Origin: Pagrus major | Lineage: Eukaryota > Chordata > Actinopteri > Spariformes > Sparidae | Direction: 5' to 3' | Assembly (NCBI RefSeq): GCF_040436345.1 | Contig: NC_133215.1 | Coordinates: forward strand, 21,087,306-21,151,305 | DNA: 64,000 nt | Shown here: positions 22,813-36,000 of the stretch, one piece after another | Layout: each line of letters begins with the position of its first letter | Numbering within the stretch: position 1 is the stretch's first letter | The notes under the pieces: model-generated | The model's database searches: none | Told to the model about the DNA's origin: nothing | The model's input: the letters and a program-made list of their open reading frames with translations, nothing else | Made by a program: the position numbers and the translations under genes

Positions 22813-23129
22813 CTGTCCTATCCTTTTGAAAGAGTTTCTGATTCAGCTCTATGGTCAGTTTCGAGGCCATACTTAGTAATAGCCTATCGGGAGCAAAATA
22901 TTCTGTAAATTTTTGTGAATTTCCAACTTAATGACTAATTTGTCTAACTTCATGTTTCATTGTGACCACAGATATCATGTTGTGCACACAACATCTTATG
23001 TTGAATAGTGACATTTTGCGTCATCTCGATTTATGTACATGCACATGGGTTATTAATGATCTGAGGAGGAAAAATCAATCAGCAAATGAGAAAGAAGAGT
23101 TCCATGGGACTATCTCAGGAATGAAAAAG

Positions 23130-24440
23130 GTCTGACTTACTACCATGCAGCTAACCTGTGCTGTTATGGCCTGACAACATGCTGTAATGCTATTTGTCCA
23201 ATAGATGGCAGGATTGCTTTCCATTCAAGGTTTTCAAGCTCTGCACCCTACAACACTCATCATAAATCTGGGTCAACATTATCTGATATTGAAAGTGATA
23301 TATTTTATCTACTGATATACATGAACTGACAAGGTCAGCCTGAAAATGAATGACAATTGAGGTGTTAAGACCCCTAATCCAGAGTCAGAGACTTCATTAT
23401 TCAGCAGTAATGTTGCACGTCACCTGTTGATGCACAGAGAAAACGATTTTCAAGGAAAAGAAATTGAAGAAAAAGAAGTAGCATGAATTGAATCATTCTA
23501 ACAGCAGAATAAGAAACACTATAAGCTCTTGAGTGGCACATTGCTCTGTTATCAAGTCAGCTGATCAGGAACAAGATAAGCATTTACACACAATCTCAAA
23601 ATTAAGTATCTACAGGTGGTAATGTGTTATAGACAGGAGTATCAGTTGTCACATCTAAGGCCAGCAAATAAATCTTAACACAAGTTGAACATTTACATTG
23701 GAAAGCATTCTGTCATGTCTGTTTTCCTCTGAAACAGGAGGGAATGACGGTGTTGTCATGTCCAGACGTGTACAACCATTACCCAATACAAGCCACCTGA
23801 CTGGTGTAATATAATCTACATGAGTGTGCAGCAAAAACAACAATGAACAAATCATTCAAAAAGATCTTTTACAGATGAGAATGTATTTTTATTAAATCAA
23901 AAACGTCACAGATCCCAGTGTATACAGTGCATGTTAATCATAAAAACACAACACAGTGTAATCAAAATGTTCGTACTGTCTGTGATTCTGTGGCACATTT
24001 CATTCAGAGCGGATGTATAAACTACATCAAAAACATAAACTCACACACACAGAATTAAAGATTTCACAGATTTATAAAAACAGTATATATATGTATATAA
24101 AACCGCATTCATAAGAGCATCTTTCACATGGTTTTTACATTTCTGAAATCAACTTTACACTCCAAACTTATATCCTGTTGTTTATCTACATGTGAAAAGT
24201 CAATGATTAACCCTGATAACTTTGCTTTAAAGAGCCAAGATTGATCATATACTTTTGAGGATGATGACATGTTTGTATTGAGCACACCTAACTCTTTGTT
24301 TTGCTTTGTTTTTAAGTACAGAACAGGATATCTAGCTATGCCCTGCTCTATTAACAAACAGGTCTATTTTTTCAAATTACAGGTATTTCAAATTACCTTA
24401 AAATGACACTGACACCAGGCTCTAGATAGGCTATTTAACT
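23130..24440. other. duplicated spacer block between copies B and C
   Basis: Aligns with about 35380-36600 over its full length. It includes a minus-strand AATAAA near 23890 that has a partner near 36135, so it may hold the 3' end of an unrecognised transcript. No coding exon could be supported. Confidence 0.5.
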
Positions 24441-24442
24441 GC

Positions 24443-24445
<3 letters not shown>

Positions 24446-24534
<89 letters not shown>
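24446..24534. repeat. (AT)n microsatellite
   Basis: An almost perfect AT dinucleotide run of about 88 bases. The matching part of the other spacers has no such run. Confidence 0.95.
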
Positions 24535-24539
<5 letters not shown>

Positions 24540-24591
24540 AATTTTTACAGCCAACACACAAAGATCAGCCTTCTCTCTATTACTTAGATAC

Positions 24592-25330
24592 GGAGCCCCA
24601 GACATGACATGGTCAAAAAAATTTTAATATTGGCCACAATATAGCTATAACGTGCGCACGAAATACTAATTCATGGCCACAAAATACTAATTCGTGGCCA
24701 CAAAATACTAATTTGTGGCCATGGAATAAGTATATTGTGCGCATGAAATACTAATTAATAATATTAGTATCATTCCTGGACAGCTGGGTAAGCAAATTGA
24801 GTGCACGTTCTCCAGAAACTGCAATAGCCTACTTGATGTCCTTAAGGTGAGTGTCTTTTCTTATTCTGTTCTAGTCAATATATTGTTTTCCTGCATTTAG
24901 GCAGTTATTTAATTAGGCCTATGTTTGATACTCTGTTACAACGGGTAGCCTATCTGCTGACGTCTCACCTGACTTACAAACTGCAATGCCATCCAGGCTT
25001 TTCAGAATGTCTTTGTAGCTCATTCCCAGCCTAAAATAAAATTCAATCATACTATCCCTGTCCATCGTGTAGCTTTAGCCCCTCTACTGTCTCTACCTTA
25101 GACCTTAGAGAAGGTGCTCTCGATTTGCTTACCCAGCTCTCCAGGAATGATATTAATATAATTAATTAGTATTTCGTGCGCACATTATACCTACTTCGTG
25201 GCCAAATATTAGTTTTTTGTGGCCATGAATTAGTATTTTGTGGCCATGAATTAGTATTTCGTGTGCACGTTATAGCTATATTGTGGCCACAATTTAATTT
25301 TTTTTTTGACCATGTCATGTCTGGGGCTCC
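24592..25330. mobile_element. 0.74-kb near-palindromic DNA element
   Basis: It begins GGAGCCCCAGACATGACATG and its other end reads the same when reversed. The inverted arms extend for about 80 bases and resume toward the centre (GACAGCTGGGTAAGCAAAT at the left faces ATTTGCTTACCCAGCT at the right). GTGGCCA and CGTGCGCACGAAATACTAAT units repeat inside the arms. There is no coding frame. The matching sites near 16720 and 37725 lack it, so it inserted after the spacers duplicated. Target duplication is unclear. Confidence 0.8.
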
Positions 25331-25709
25331 ATAATACGAACCTAATTTATATCATTATACAAAACTAGCATTTAAGTCCCTCTGTTCAGTCCTGGTTATC
25401 TGGTTGCCAGCGCCCTCATGGGTGTTAACCAGGAGTGTCTGTGCCCAGGGTACAGAGGAATTTCCTCCAGCAGACTCTTTGAATGAACGAATCCATAAAA
25501 TTATTTTTATTATGAATCTGAAAATGGTCAGCAGGCCACTCGACACCCCTTCTAGCTCGCAGGCCATAAATTGAGTATTACTGGTGTGAACTGTCTGCTA
25601 CTTCCTTCATATGTTTGAGTCAATCCCACCTGGTGCCACTGGTAATTACTAGGGCAACAAATGATTACTCCATGGTGTCCAGGGTGTCTTGTTATACTTT
25701 ATCCATCTC

Positions 25710-28700
25710 CTAATGACCTCCTGCAAAAGGTTCAATACCAAAGTCTGAGTTAACGATACTGTAACGATAGAAAGCAGACTGGTGAGGACACCAAGAAAAC
25801 AGGAGGGAGAGCAAGGGAAGCAAAACATGACACATGGTGGTTAAACTTAAAAATAAAACAGGAAACCACAGATGCAAAACCAGAATCATGAAACATACAC
25901 TACATTGGAAGACGTTTTTGTTCAAAGCGACTTACATTAAGTTCATTTAACTCCATACGTACAGAGCTAGATGTCATTAAAAGCTACATTTTCATTGAAA
26001 GAGTGCATTCCAGCCAAATAAAGAACAAAGAGTTCAGTGCTACAGTTCAAGTACTTAGACATTTTGTCTTGTACCTTTTTACACCTGTTATGTTCATACT
26101 CACTAAGAAATACATTTAGACCAAAAGCCAAACGAGGCCCTGTGTGGATACTCACGTCGATATCGCCTTCTGTAAAGGATCACAATCACCACCAGCAATA
26201 CGATCAGCGATCCGATGACCACTGAAGGAACATGAATAACAAAGCTTTAATGTTCTAATCCTTCAAGTCATGAACAAAAAGAGGAAAGAAGTGTTTGTTA
26301 AAATGAGGTATGTAAGCACTTTGTGGAAATTCCCCCTGTAATACTGTTAGCTGCCTACATTCACTTTCTCTTTTACTCCTGCTGGGGTCTGCATTTGGAC
26401 ATCAGCCCTGAGTGAAAACGCCGGCCTTGTAGAGAAAGTAAACAAGGTGGCAGGCAGGCAACGACAGATAAAGATCAGCTGATAATGAACGACCATGAAC
26501 AGCTCAGCTAGAGTGCCTAATGGGCACCTGTTGACAATTTAATATTGTGATTTAATAGTCAGTCAAAAGCTGTATTTCCAGTATGCAGCTCAGGCATTGA
26601 CCGTCATGCATAGTTTTCTTTCTTTGTGTGGAGCATTGTTTTGAAGTTTTGAAGTCACATTGAGACATGATGCAGCCTGGCTATTCACTGACTTGTGTAT
26701 CAAAACAACTACAGCACAGGAAATGGCTGGCTTCAGATAAAATAAACACACAATGTAGTGATGCAGGGGACCAAAACTTCCATCTTTTCTGGAATGTATG
26801 AGCTCCTGCTTTTTTTGTGGTTCAATGTTTACAAGGTCAGTCTAACCTGTCAAGTTTTTTTTTCTTTTGAAGACCAACAGGCTCCTGAAGACTTTATGGC
26901 TCAGATACACCAAACTGACTTCAAAGAACTAGTGCCGATAAAGGCTGACTGTTGCCTGTGTCTCTGCCAAAAAGCTAAAACACACTGCAAAGACTACAGC
27001 CGTCGGCCAGCTAGCTCCTATGTTCTGCGCCTGTGAGAGAGGAAATTCCTCTCCATACCTCCAGGAAGTGGTAGTCTGTGTTCATCATTCAAAAAGGGAA
27101 ACATGAAGTCTCAGGACTGTGTATTAACATAACCAAAAGAGCACTTTTAATTGAGAATATATTTGATTAAAAGTTGCAAATAGCACTGGCAAAGAGGTGG
27201 AAGCAAAAAATAAGGAGCCATCACGCTAAATAGTAGAAATAATGGATATTATGCTACAGGCTCTGAGGGTTTCCCTTTCTTTTCCCGTTTCTACCTTAGT
27301 TTTCACTCATTGGAAATTCATACCTCTTTAATCTCCAAAGCCAACAACAACAACAACAGAAAAAGCACTACAGTTGGCATGTGGTTCAAGTTCCTCTTAC
27401 TTAAGCAATCTTAAATGAAGGTATGTAAATGTAACCGTAGTGACATCCATGTTGCTTCAGATTTCAGGGGGAAGGAAGAGCTCATATGTAACTGTGGTGG
27501 AAATGGCTGTATGACATTTCATTGTGTGATGCAGGATTGAGCCAAAAGGCATTAAAGAACATATACCTAAACGGCCTGATGCATCTCGTCCCTCTGGTAC
27601 TTCAAACGTGGCCTCATCTTCTTTGCCTCCACTGGTGTTGAACACTGCACATTTATACTTGGAGTAAGTGGATCCTTGCAGCAGAGTCAGCTTGCTCGAG
27701 AGGTTAAACAGACCAATTTTTGTCTGCTTCACCTCCATTTCAGCGCTCTTCGTCCAATCCTCGTTCAGCTCACCAAACCAGCGAATCTGACCTTTCGGGT
27801 AGCCACCAACAGAGTTACAGACTAGGGTACCACCTGTACTTTGAGTTATCTTCTCAGGTTCGGAGATTATAGTTGGTTTGCTGTATTTGGCTACAAAGAG
27901 AAAGCACACATGATCATAAAGCTGAACATTGCACCATGACGTCAATTAAATGACACCAATAAAGTAATGCAAAATTATTACTGACTACAATATTCGACAT
28001 GTTCTTTGGAGTAAAATATGTGGAAGGAAATGCAAATAATGAAGAAACTGACTACAGAAGGTATTTTTGATTTTGATTATTTGTCACAATGAAACAAAGC
28101 GTCCAACAGAGAGAGACAGCTGAATCTGTTTCATAGAAAATACCAATCTGCTAGTGGAGGAAAGTCCCCTGATCTCTAAACAATCTTCATTCCATCAAAG
28201 CCACAATTAAATCTTTCAGCAAGAACATTTTTCTGTGTGTAACTAGAACATATAATATGTTAACAGAAACAGGAAAGATTTTAATCGTGTTTTAGCTTTG
28301 AGGTGAATTGTAGGGATTTGAACATCAGCCCTGAGTGAAAATGCCAACCTTGTAGAGAAAGTAAAAAAGGTGGCAGGCAGGCAACGACAGATAAAGATCA
28401 GCTGATAATAAATGACCATGAACAGCTCAGCTAGAGTGCCTAATGGGAACCTGTTGATGATTTTCTCCTTCAATTAGAATAAATAGTCAATCAAAATCTG
28501 TATTTTCCACCACCCAGCTCAGGCGTTGACTGTCATGCATAGTTTTCTGTCTTTGTGCGGAGCATTGTTTTGAAGTTTTGAAGTCACATCAGCTTTAGAG
28601 ACTTGTTGCAGCCTGGCTATTCATCAACTTGTCTATCAAAACAACTACAGCACAGGAAATGGCTGGCTTCAGATAAAACAAACACACAATGTAGTGATGC

Positions 28701-31030
28701 AGGGGACCAAAACTTCCATCTTTTCTGGAATTTATTTATATGGAGCTCCTGCTTTTTTTGTAGTTCAATGTTTACAAGGTCAGTCTAACCTGTCAAGTTT
28801 TTTTTTTCTTTTGAAGACCAACAGGCTCCTGAAGACTTTATGGCTCAGATACACCAAATCGACTTCAAAGAACTAGTGCCAATGAAGGCTGACTGTTGAT
28901 GCGCCTGTATGACAGGAAATTCCTCTCCATACCACCAGGAAGCGCTAGTCTGTGTTCATCATTCAAAAAGGAAAACATGAAGTCTCAGGACTGTGTATTA
29001 ACAAAACCAAAAGAGCACTGTTAATTGAGAATATATCTGATTAAAAGTTGCAAATAGCACTGGCAAAGAGGTGGAAGCAAAAAATAAGGAGCCATTGCAC
29101 TAAATGGTAGAAATAATGGATATTAAGCTACAGGCTCTGAGGGCTTTCTCTTTCTTTTTCCGTTTCTCTACTTGTTTCCATTTCTACCTTAGTTTTCACT
29201 CATTGGAAATTCATACCTCTTTAACCTCAAAAACCAACAACAACAACAACAACAACAGAAAAAGCACTACAGGTGGCATGTGGTTCAAGTTCCTCTCACT
29301 TAAGCAATCCTAAATGAAGGTGTGTGTAGGAGCCTAAATGCAGTTTTCTTGTTGATAGAATAATTTAAGTTCATTAGAAGGAATAAAGATAAGAATATTT
29401 ACATTATTTACAGTTTTATACATATGGTTTGTTTATAGCAAGGCAATAAGTACATGTTTGGGTAATTTCAATATTTGTGGACAGCTAAAATTATCCTTTA
29501 TAGTTTATTTGTGGTACTTTATAGTGGACAGATGTATTTTTGTTTTGTGCAGACTGCACCTTTAATGGATCACTCTCGCGAGTGTTTTGCAGGTAATGTG
29601 AATTTGTGGTCAGTCAGGACAAGCGGGGAGTGGAGCCATGTAGTTTTTTGACCTCTCTCTCGCTCTCTCTCTCTCCAGTACTTTCTCTCATTACGCGTAT
29701 AGGACGCGATTTGTATTTAATTTTGTGACAATTTATTTTTTGTATTTTTCCTGCATTTTTTTAAGTAAACATTTCAAGTTTACCTACGAGTCTCTGTGGA
29801 TTCTTTGGAAGTGGACAGGAGGGAGGTTGTTAAGAGCATCAGACTTAGGCTTCACCTACAGTGTGTTTATTTAACCATAGTGACATCCCTGTTGCTTCAG
29901 ATTTCAGGGGGAAGGACGAGCTCATGTGTAACTGTGGTGGAAATGGCTGTATAACATTTCATTGTGTGATGCAGGATTGAGCCAAAAGGCATCAAAGAAC
30001 ATATACCTGAATGGTTTGATGTGTCTCGTCCTTCTGGTACTTCAAACGTGGCCTCATCCTCTTTGCCTCCACTGGTGTTGAACACTGCACATTTATACTT
30101 GGAGTAAGTGGATCCTTGCAGCAGAGTCAGCCTGCTCGAGAGGTCAAACAGACCACTTTTTGTCTGCTTCACCTCCATTTCAGCGCTCTTCGTCCATTCC
30201 TCGTTCAGCTCACCAAACCAGCGAATCTGACCTTTCGGGTAGCCACCAACAGAGTTACAGACCAGGGTACCACCTGTACTTTGAGTTATCTTCTCAGGTT
30301 CGGTGATTATATTTGGTTTGCTGTATTTGGCTGCAAAGAGAAAGCAAACATGATCATAAAGCTGAACATTGCACCACAACGTCAATTAAATGACACCAAT
30401 AAATTATTGCAAAATTTTTACTGACTACAATATTTGACATGTTCTTTGGAGTACAATGTGTGGAAGGAAATGCAAATAATGAAGAAACTGACTACAGAAG
30501 GTCACTTTGATTTTGATCACTCACCTGTGACTTTAAGGCTGGTCTCGGTGGTTATAACACCTCTGTCTGTCACCACCGTACATGTATAAACTCCCTGATC
30601 CTCCACAGCAGTGTTGGTGATGTGCAGGGATACATTCATGTTCTTGCTGTTCCAGGATGGTTCAGCAAACGAGTAGCCTGGCTGTTTTGTAGTTCCCCCT
30701 CGGTGAAAAACCAGTAAGGGCTCGTCAACTCCCTCTTTCTTCCAACTGACTGCCCGGATTTCTAAGTCTGTTTCCTCTTGAGAAGTTTTGACGGCACACT
30801 CCAGCAGTGACAGCTGGCCATACTGTCCCACGTTTTCAGTCTTGCATTGCACATTTACAAAGCCTGTAGAAGAAAATGTGTTTTTTGAAAAGGGATGGGT
30901 CGTTACATCAGTAGCAGGCAGAATTTCATACTTCATACTCTCAGATGAGGCAGAACTTACCAGTATTTGCATTTCCTGCAGTGATGTAGATGACAGTGAA
31001 AATGAAGATGACAATGGAGGCCATGTTCAT
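25710..31030 (-). CDS. copy C/D: fused gene predicted to encode V-C-C immunoglobulin membrane protein
   Basis: Copy D supplies exons 31030-30961 (signal), 30863-30525 (V-set) and 30330-30007 (C-set). Copy C supplies 27890-27567 (a second C-set), 26221-26156 (membrane) and 25720-25710 (tail). All phases fit: 1134 bases, 377 residues. A deletion joined copy D intron 3 to copy C intron 2 near 28315, removing the D membrane and tail exons and the C signal and V exons. Both C-set exons keep Cys, Trp and splice sites. The membrane exon lost its stalk codons, but CCTTCAG provides an in-frame acceptor and the helix (VVIGSLIVLLVVIVILY) remains. The 45-base tail exon is deleted and the last exon stops after GH (TAG). 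Intron 2 of D is short, and intron 3 holds a solo LTR fossil. Whether it is expressed is unknown. Confidence 0.6.
29325..29860. mobile_element. solo LTR (fossil) in the intron joining copies D and C
   Basis: A 536-base insertion starts TGTAGGAGCC and ends TTCACCTACA. It is flanked on both sides by GTGTG, a 5-bp target duplication. TG...CA ends with short inverted tips and 5-bp duplication are typical of LTRs. Only one LTR and no internal region is present, so it is the relic of recombination between two LTRs. Family not identified. Copies A, B, C and E lack it, so it is younger than the array. Confidence 0.6.
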
Positions 31031-31591
31031 TTACCTGAAATGACAGTTAAAATCAACAATTCTTAATGAAGAGACTGGTTGAAATGTAACAAACACATAC
31101 ACTCACTGAGGATTTATTTCTGTGAGTTAAACTACAGGGTGCAAAGGAAATCAAAGTCAAGTGCACCATGGGCACTATTGGTATTTGTGTGGCCAGAGGT
31201 GCAGAGGCACCACCGGGGGCTCACTTGTATATATGGTGGGATTAGAAATAATATTATTATGCATTAGAGGTCAGTGTATGAGGGACTTTTGAAATTTATG
31301 GCCAATCAAAGGCAAAACACCTCCCCTCCCCCTGCACCGATAACAATTTTCTCAACACAGAAAAATGGACAAATAATCACTAAAGACATTCAGTGTGGGA
31401 TTTATCATGATTGATTTATTTTACAAAGTCTTCAAAAAATATCTAACATTAGCTGCCACACCCTGTAACTTAACATCCTCTATGACACATCCGTAAATCT
31501 GTTAATCAGTTAATGTGAATCTATACAACATCTACGGACACATCCCACTGTCAAAAATAACGATAATTTAGGCTAACTAATGAAAACTTAC

Positions 31592-31630
31592 CATATTCCT
31601 CAAATAATCACGGTGGAGGGAAAAACTCAG
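31592..31630 (-). other. 5' untranslated exon of copy D
   Basis: Matches the first exons of copies A and B with donor ATG then GTAAGTTTTC. The hAT element at 31650 separates it from the old promoter, whose ISRE relic (ACTTTTACTTTGTTCTAC near 33124) is decayed. Confidence 0.5.
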
Positions 31631-31690
31631 GGAAAGACATCGACTCCTGGTAGTGATGTGTCGGTCGCGAACGAAACGTTACAGACACAG

Positions 31691-31698
<8 letters not shown>

Positions 31699-31780
<82 letters not shown>
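31699..31780. repeat. (GA)n microsatellite
   Basis: A perfect GA run of about 82 bases inside the hAT relic, just before its zinc-finger frame. Confidence 0.95.
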
Positions 31781-31782
<2 letters not shown>

Positions 31783-32167
31783 ACACGCTGGAAAGGTGAG
31801 AAAATGAGTGACGGCCGGAAACGCAGTAAAATTGAGTGTAGAGTATGCAAGGTTAATATCTCATATCGAGCATGCTCTACAAATAACCTGCACAGGCACG
31901 TTAGAACTGTACATCCATCAGTGCAGTTGAAATAATAAAGACAATCAAGTGAACCTGCTACTAATGAAAGTGCTAGTTTGTCTACTGCAACTGTTGCTGC
32001 TGCTGCAGTGTCTACAGCGTTATCCAGTGCAACACCAACTAGACCTACAACCCAGAGGTCTGTGAGACAGCTTGTGCAAAAGGATATGTACTTTAAAATG
32101 TATTTTTTTGTAGCACTCTATTCCATGTTGAGTATAATAATCCATATAAATAATAAACACTTGATAT

Positions 32168-33066
32168 AGGGGAGAACGGGGTAAGACGAGCCACTGGGTA
32201 AGACGAGCCACACCCTGTATCTAGGTAACCCTAAAAAAAAGTCATCATGTGACCACCAATTAAGGAAGTGTAGTTCACATTAGTGAAGCAATGTTGGATT
32301 CAAGCACATGGAGAGAGTGGTAAGCAAACTAGAGCAAAAAAAAAAAAGATTTTTGTCATTCAAATTAAATTCACCATGTCTTTAAAGTTATGAGTCTTGT
32401 ATCTTAATCAAAACAGATATGTTGTGGACATTATTACATGTTAATTTATGTCAGTGTAAGCTACAAAACAATGTCATAAACTTAGCATAATTATTGATCT
32501 GAGCTACTGTGTGAAACAGTTCTGACAAAATGGAGGTTGTGGGGTAAAATGAGCCACTGTGGTGGGGGCAAGTTGAGTCATCAGTAACCCCAAATCTGAG
32601 CCACACCGAAAGTGGTCAGAAATTGTTCAATGCATACAGACACTACACTTACACTTAAATGCATATGGACTGACACCTAGGCATGCACATACATGAAAAC
32701 ACACATTTTCTGCCTGTCATTGTTACAAGTTAATGTTGATGTTTAATCACTGTTACAAGTGTTACCATGTTGTTTTTATAAATGCCAAATTGCTGACTAA
32801 TGTTCAAGTTAAGTCACACACAAACATGTTAAGCATATACCAAAAGCACATGTATATGTAGTCTTTCTGTAGGGAACGCAAAGATCACAGTTACTGAAAA
32901 ATGTTTAGTTAACGTTGAATTAAAGTAAGAGAGTTTTTGCTTTTGTTCAATTTATGGCATTAATAAAGTTTAATATGAGATGTATCAGAATTGTTTGATT
33001 TTGTCTAATTTTTATATCAGATAGTACTACTTAGGCCTACATGGCTCATTTTATCCCTACCTTGGT
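32168..33066. mobile_element. nested repeat with GGGTAAGACGAGCCAC units
   Basis: The left end has two GGGTAAGACGAGCCAC units in tandem. Further GGGTAAAATGAGCCAC-like words occur near 32540. The right end, reversed, reads GGTAGGGATAAAATGAGCC. This resembles a dispersed fish DNA repeat with GGGGTAAgatGAGCCA ends. It lies wholly inside the hAT relic, so it is younger. Boundaries are approximate. Confidence 0.5.
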
Positions 33067-36000
33067 AGAACTGGCTCTCTTAAAAGAGCTGGAATTCCAA
33101 TCACTGACTCCTGGTTCCTGCTTACTTTTACTTTGTTCTACAACACTGTACTGCCTATTCCTGCCAGGCTAAGGGGCGTAGCTCTGGCACTGACCCTATC
33201 CTGAACAGTCACTCTCAGTTTATTACATGATCAAAAATAAAGTGGTAGGCTTTTAAACAATTATGGAGCTCTTTTCTGACTGCATGTGTAGGCTACATCT
33301 GTTTTTACATTGCTTAATGTGTCATTTATTATCCAGGTATATTTGTGAAATTTATATCTGATTTGTAGTCTATGCCACGATTTTTGTTTTTTATTCTTCT
33401 GGCGATGGTAAAAGTATCATAAAATGTCAAACAATTCAGATCTGAGAAAGAAATTGGTTAGAATAAGGGACTGGGGAATGCATTATGTCAATGATGATCC
33501 TTTGTTAGATGTATAAAGGTCTCCACAATAATTTGGGACTCACTAACAGTCCCTCATTGAAGACATTTTGACATGTCACAGTGGGAAAAGCACAGGTGTA
33601 AAAATAAATCAATAAAATGAACAGTGGCTGAATTCCATTTAGCTGCTTCAGTTTCATGGTCCTGGTATTGTTCATGTTGGCTTATATAGAAAAGAACCGT
33701 CATTAATCTTATTAGTAACACCTGTGTTTTTACTGGTGTGACAAGTCAAAATGAGTGCTGTGAAAATGTGATAAACAGTATAGACATCATCATCATCTGA
33801 TAAATCTTACTTAATCAATGCATTAACCTTTGCTGTCATTTCAGATCCATTCTTCTCCGCTGATGATCCTCACACTGTTCCTGCCTTTCACAGTCACCTA
33901 ATCTTGCAGAAAAGACAAAGGCATAATTGAAAACCAGAGACCTTCTTAAGACTGGGTCACACCAGCCACGACACCGGTCAATGTGCTAACCAACCGATCC
34001 ATGAGTACAACTACAGGAGTACTGAATACTTGTGGGTAGTACTCAAGATGCCATTACCATGAAGACACAGTCGGTTACAGCTCGAGGTGAAAACATAACC
34101 AGCCAACATTGTTGCTGCCGGTAAACCATTTAGGTGAGCTATAGTTTCAGAGTCGTGGTGTTCTGCATGCTCATTAACCCCACATTTGTTTCTCATAACA
34201 GATTGTACATTGTCTGCTGGTCATAGCTCATTTCATATGTAGGTCGACCTGGTGGAGGTCTTTAGATATAACAAAAGTAAAATCAATCTCTGTGGCTGAT
34301 GCATGTCAGTCTAACCTATTCAAATATATTGAGTAAATATGTGCAACATGTCAAGACCCATTTTTGTGTTTACAGTATCCCAGGCCACATAACAAAAACA
34401 ACAAACAAACAAACAAACAAACCACAAATTCAACACACAGGTGCTGGACAAAAACAACAGGAAACCTTACAGAGAAATCCAATTGCAGTATTTTTCATTA
34501 CATTACAAAAATCCTGCAAACTTTGGACCCATTAGACAGTCAGAAGTGGTCTTGGCTGAACAACAGATATTGAACCTGTCGTAGACATACAGTCTACAGT
34601 GGACATAATCTGTACATCCATGCAACGCTCCATTCAAACCAATATGAAACCATTGATTGAAAAATTAAAGGTGAAACTCAGCTCCTTGATTCTGTGGACA
34701 TAGACAAGCACAAGTGAACTTTCTTTCTATATACATCAACTCCTGTAAATCTGTAGTCTGTAATTAGATTCATAATGAGGAACTCTTACTCAGAAAGTGG
34801 ACTGTCCTTCTCTCAGTGTACAAGAGAGCTTCTCCAGGTCTTGTCTATGTATAAACATCAAAACAGAATTCATTTTTCATCTAAATGCAGAGAACAGGGG
34901 CTTATCAAACCCTAACCCTTTACATGAAGACCCCAACAATAAAAACTGAACCTGGAGTGTCTTCTTTCAGAAATATTACTTCTAGCTCCAGAAATTATTA
35001 CAACAGATTTTTAAACTTGACACCTGTTGATTCTGGGTGGTTTCAGAAAAAGTCTTGTGGGAATGATTAAATTAGACTGCAAATGTTTGTTGTTAATTGC
35101 TGGTGTTGTTTTTAAATGGATACTTAAACTCTCATTCAGTTTTCATTTGTCTAACTTCATGTTCCTCGTGACCACAGATATCATGTTGTGCACAAAACAT
35201 CTTATGTTGGATAGTGACATTTTGCGTCATCTCGATTTATGTACATGCACATGGGTTATTAATGACCTGAGGAGGAAAAATCAATCAGCAAATGAGAAAG
35301 AAGAGTTCCATGGGACTATCTCAGGAATGAAAAAGGTCCTACTTATTAATATTAATTAAACACAAATAAAAACAACCCAACAGCACATTAGTTTCCATGT
35401 AGTTAACCTATGCTGTTATGGCCTGACAACATGCTGTAATGCTATTTGTCCAATAGATGGCAGGATTGCTATCCATTCAAGGTTTTCAAGATCTGCACTG
35501 CCAACACTCATCTTAAATCTGGGTCAACATTATCTGATATTGGAACTGATATATTTTATCTACTGATATACATGAACTGACAAGGTCAGCCTGAAAATGA
35601 ATGGCAATTACAGTGATAAGACCCCTAATCCAGAGTCAGAGACTTCATTATTCAGCAGTAATGTTGCACGGCACCTGTTGATGCACGGAGAAAACGATTT
35701 TCAAGGAAAAGAAATTGAAGAAAAAGAAGTAGCATGAATTGAATCATTCTAACAGCAGAATAAGAAACACTATAAGCTCTTGAGTGGCACATTGCTCTGT
35801 TATCAAGTCAGCTGATCAGGAACAAGATGAGCATTTACACACAATCTCAAAATTAGGTGTCTACAGGTGGTAATGTGTTATAGACAGGAGTATCAGTTGT
35901 CACATCTAAGGCCAGCAAATAAATCTTAACACAAGTTGAACATTTACATTGGAAATCATTCTGTCATGTCTGTTTTCCTCTGAAACAGGAGGGAATGACG

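Larger units (their letters stand above)
31650..33105 (+). mobile_element. hAT transposon relic with BED zinc-finger remnant
   Basis: Flanked by GACTCCTG on both sides, an exact 8-bp duplication. Left tip is TAGTGATGTGTCGGTCGCG and the right tip, reversed, begins AGTGATTGG. From 31804 a frame reads MSDGRKRS, then a BED-type finger (CRVCK, then NNLHRHVRTVH), then two stop codons and a low-complexity Ala/Thr/Ser stretch before it ends near 32100. The catalytic part is absent. A second element sits inside (32168-33066). It landed between the first exon and old promoter of copy D. Confidence 0.8.

Noticed and set aside
24124-24357. Minus-strand 77-codon frame in the B-C spacer
   Set aside because: The paralog near 36380-36600 does not keep it cleanly and no domain was recognised.
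31608-31850. Ser-Leu repeat frame
   Set aside because: It is a translation of the GA microsatellite.
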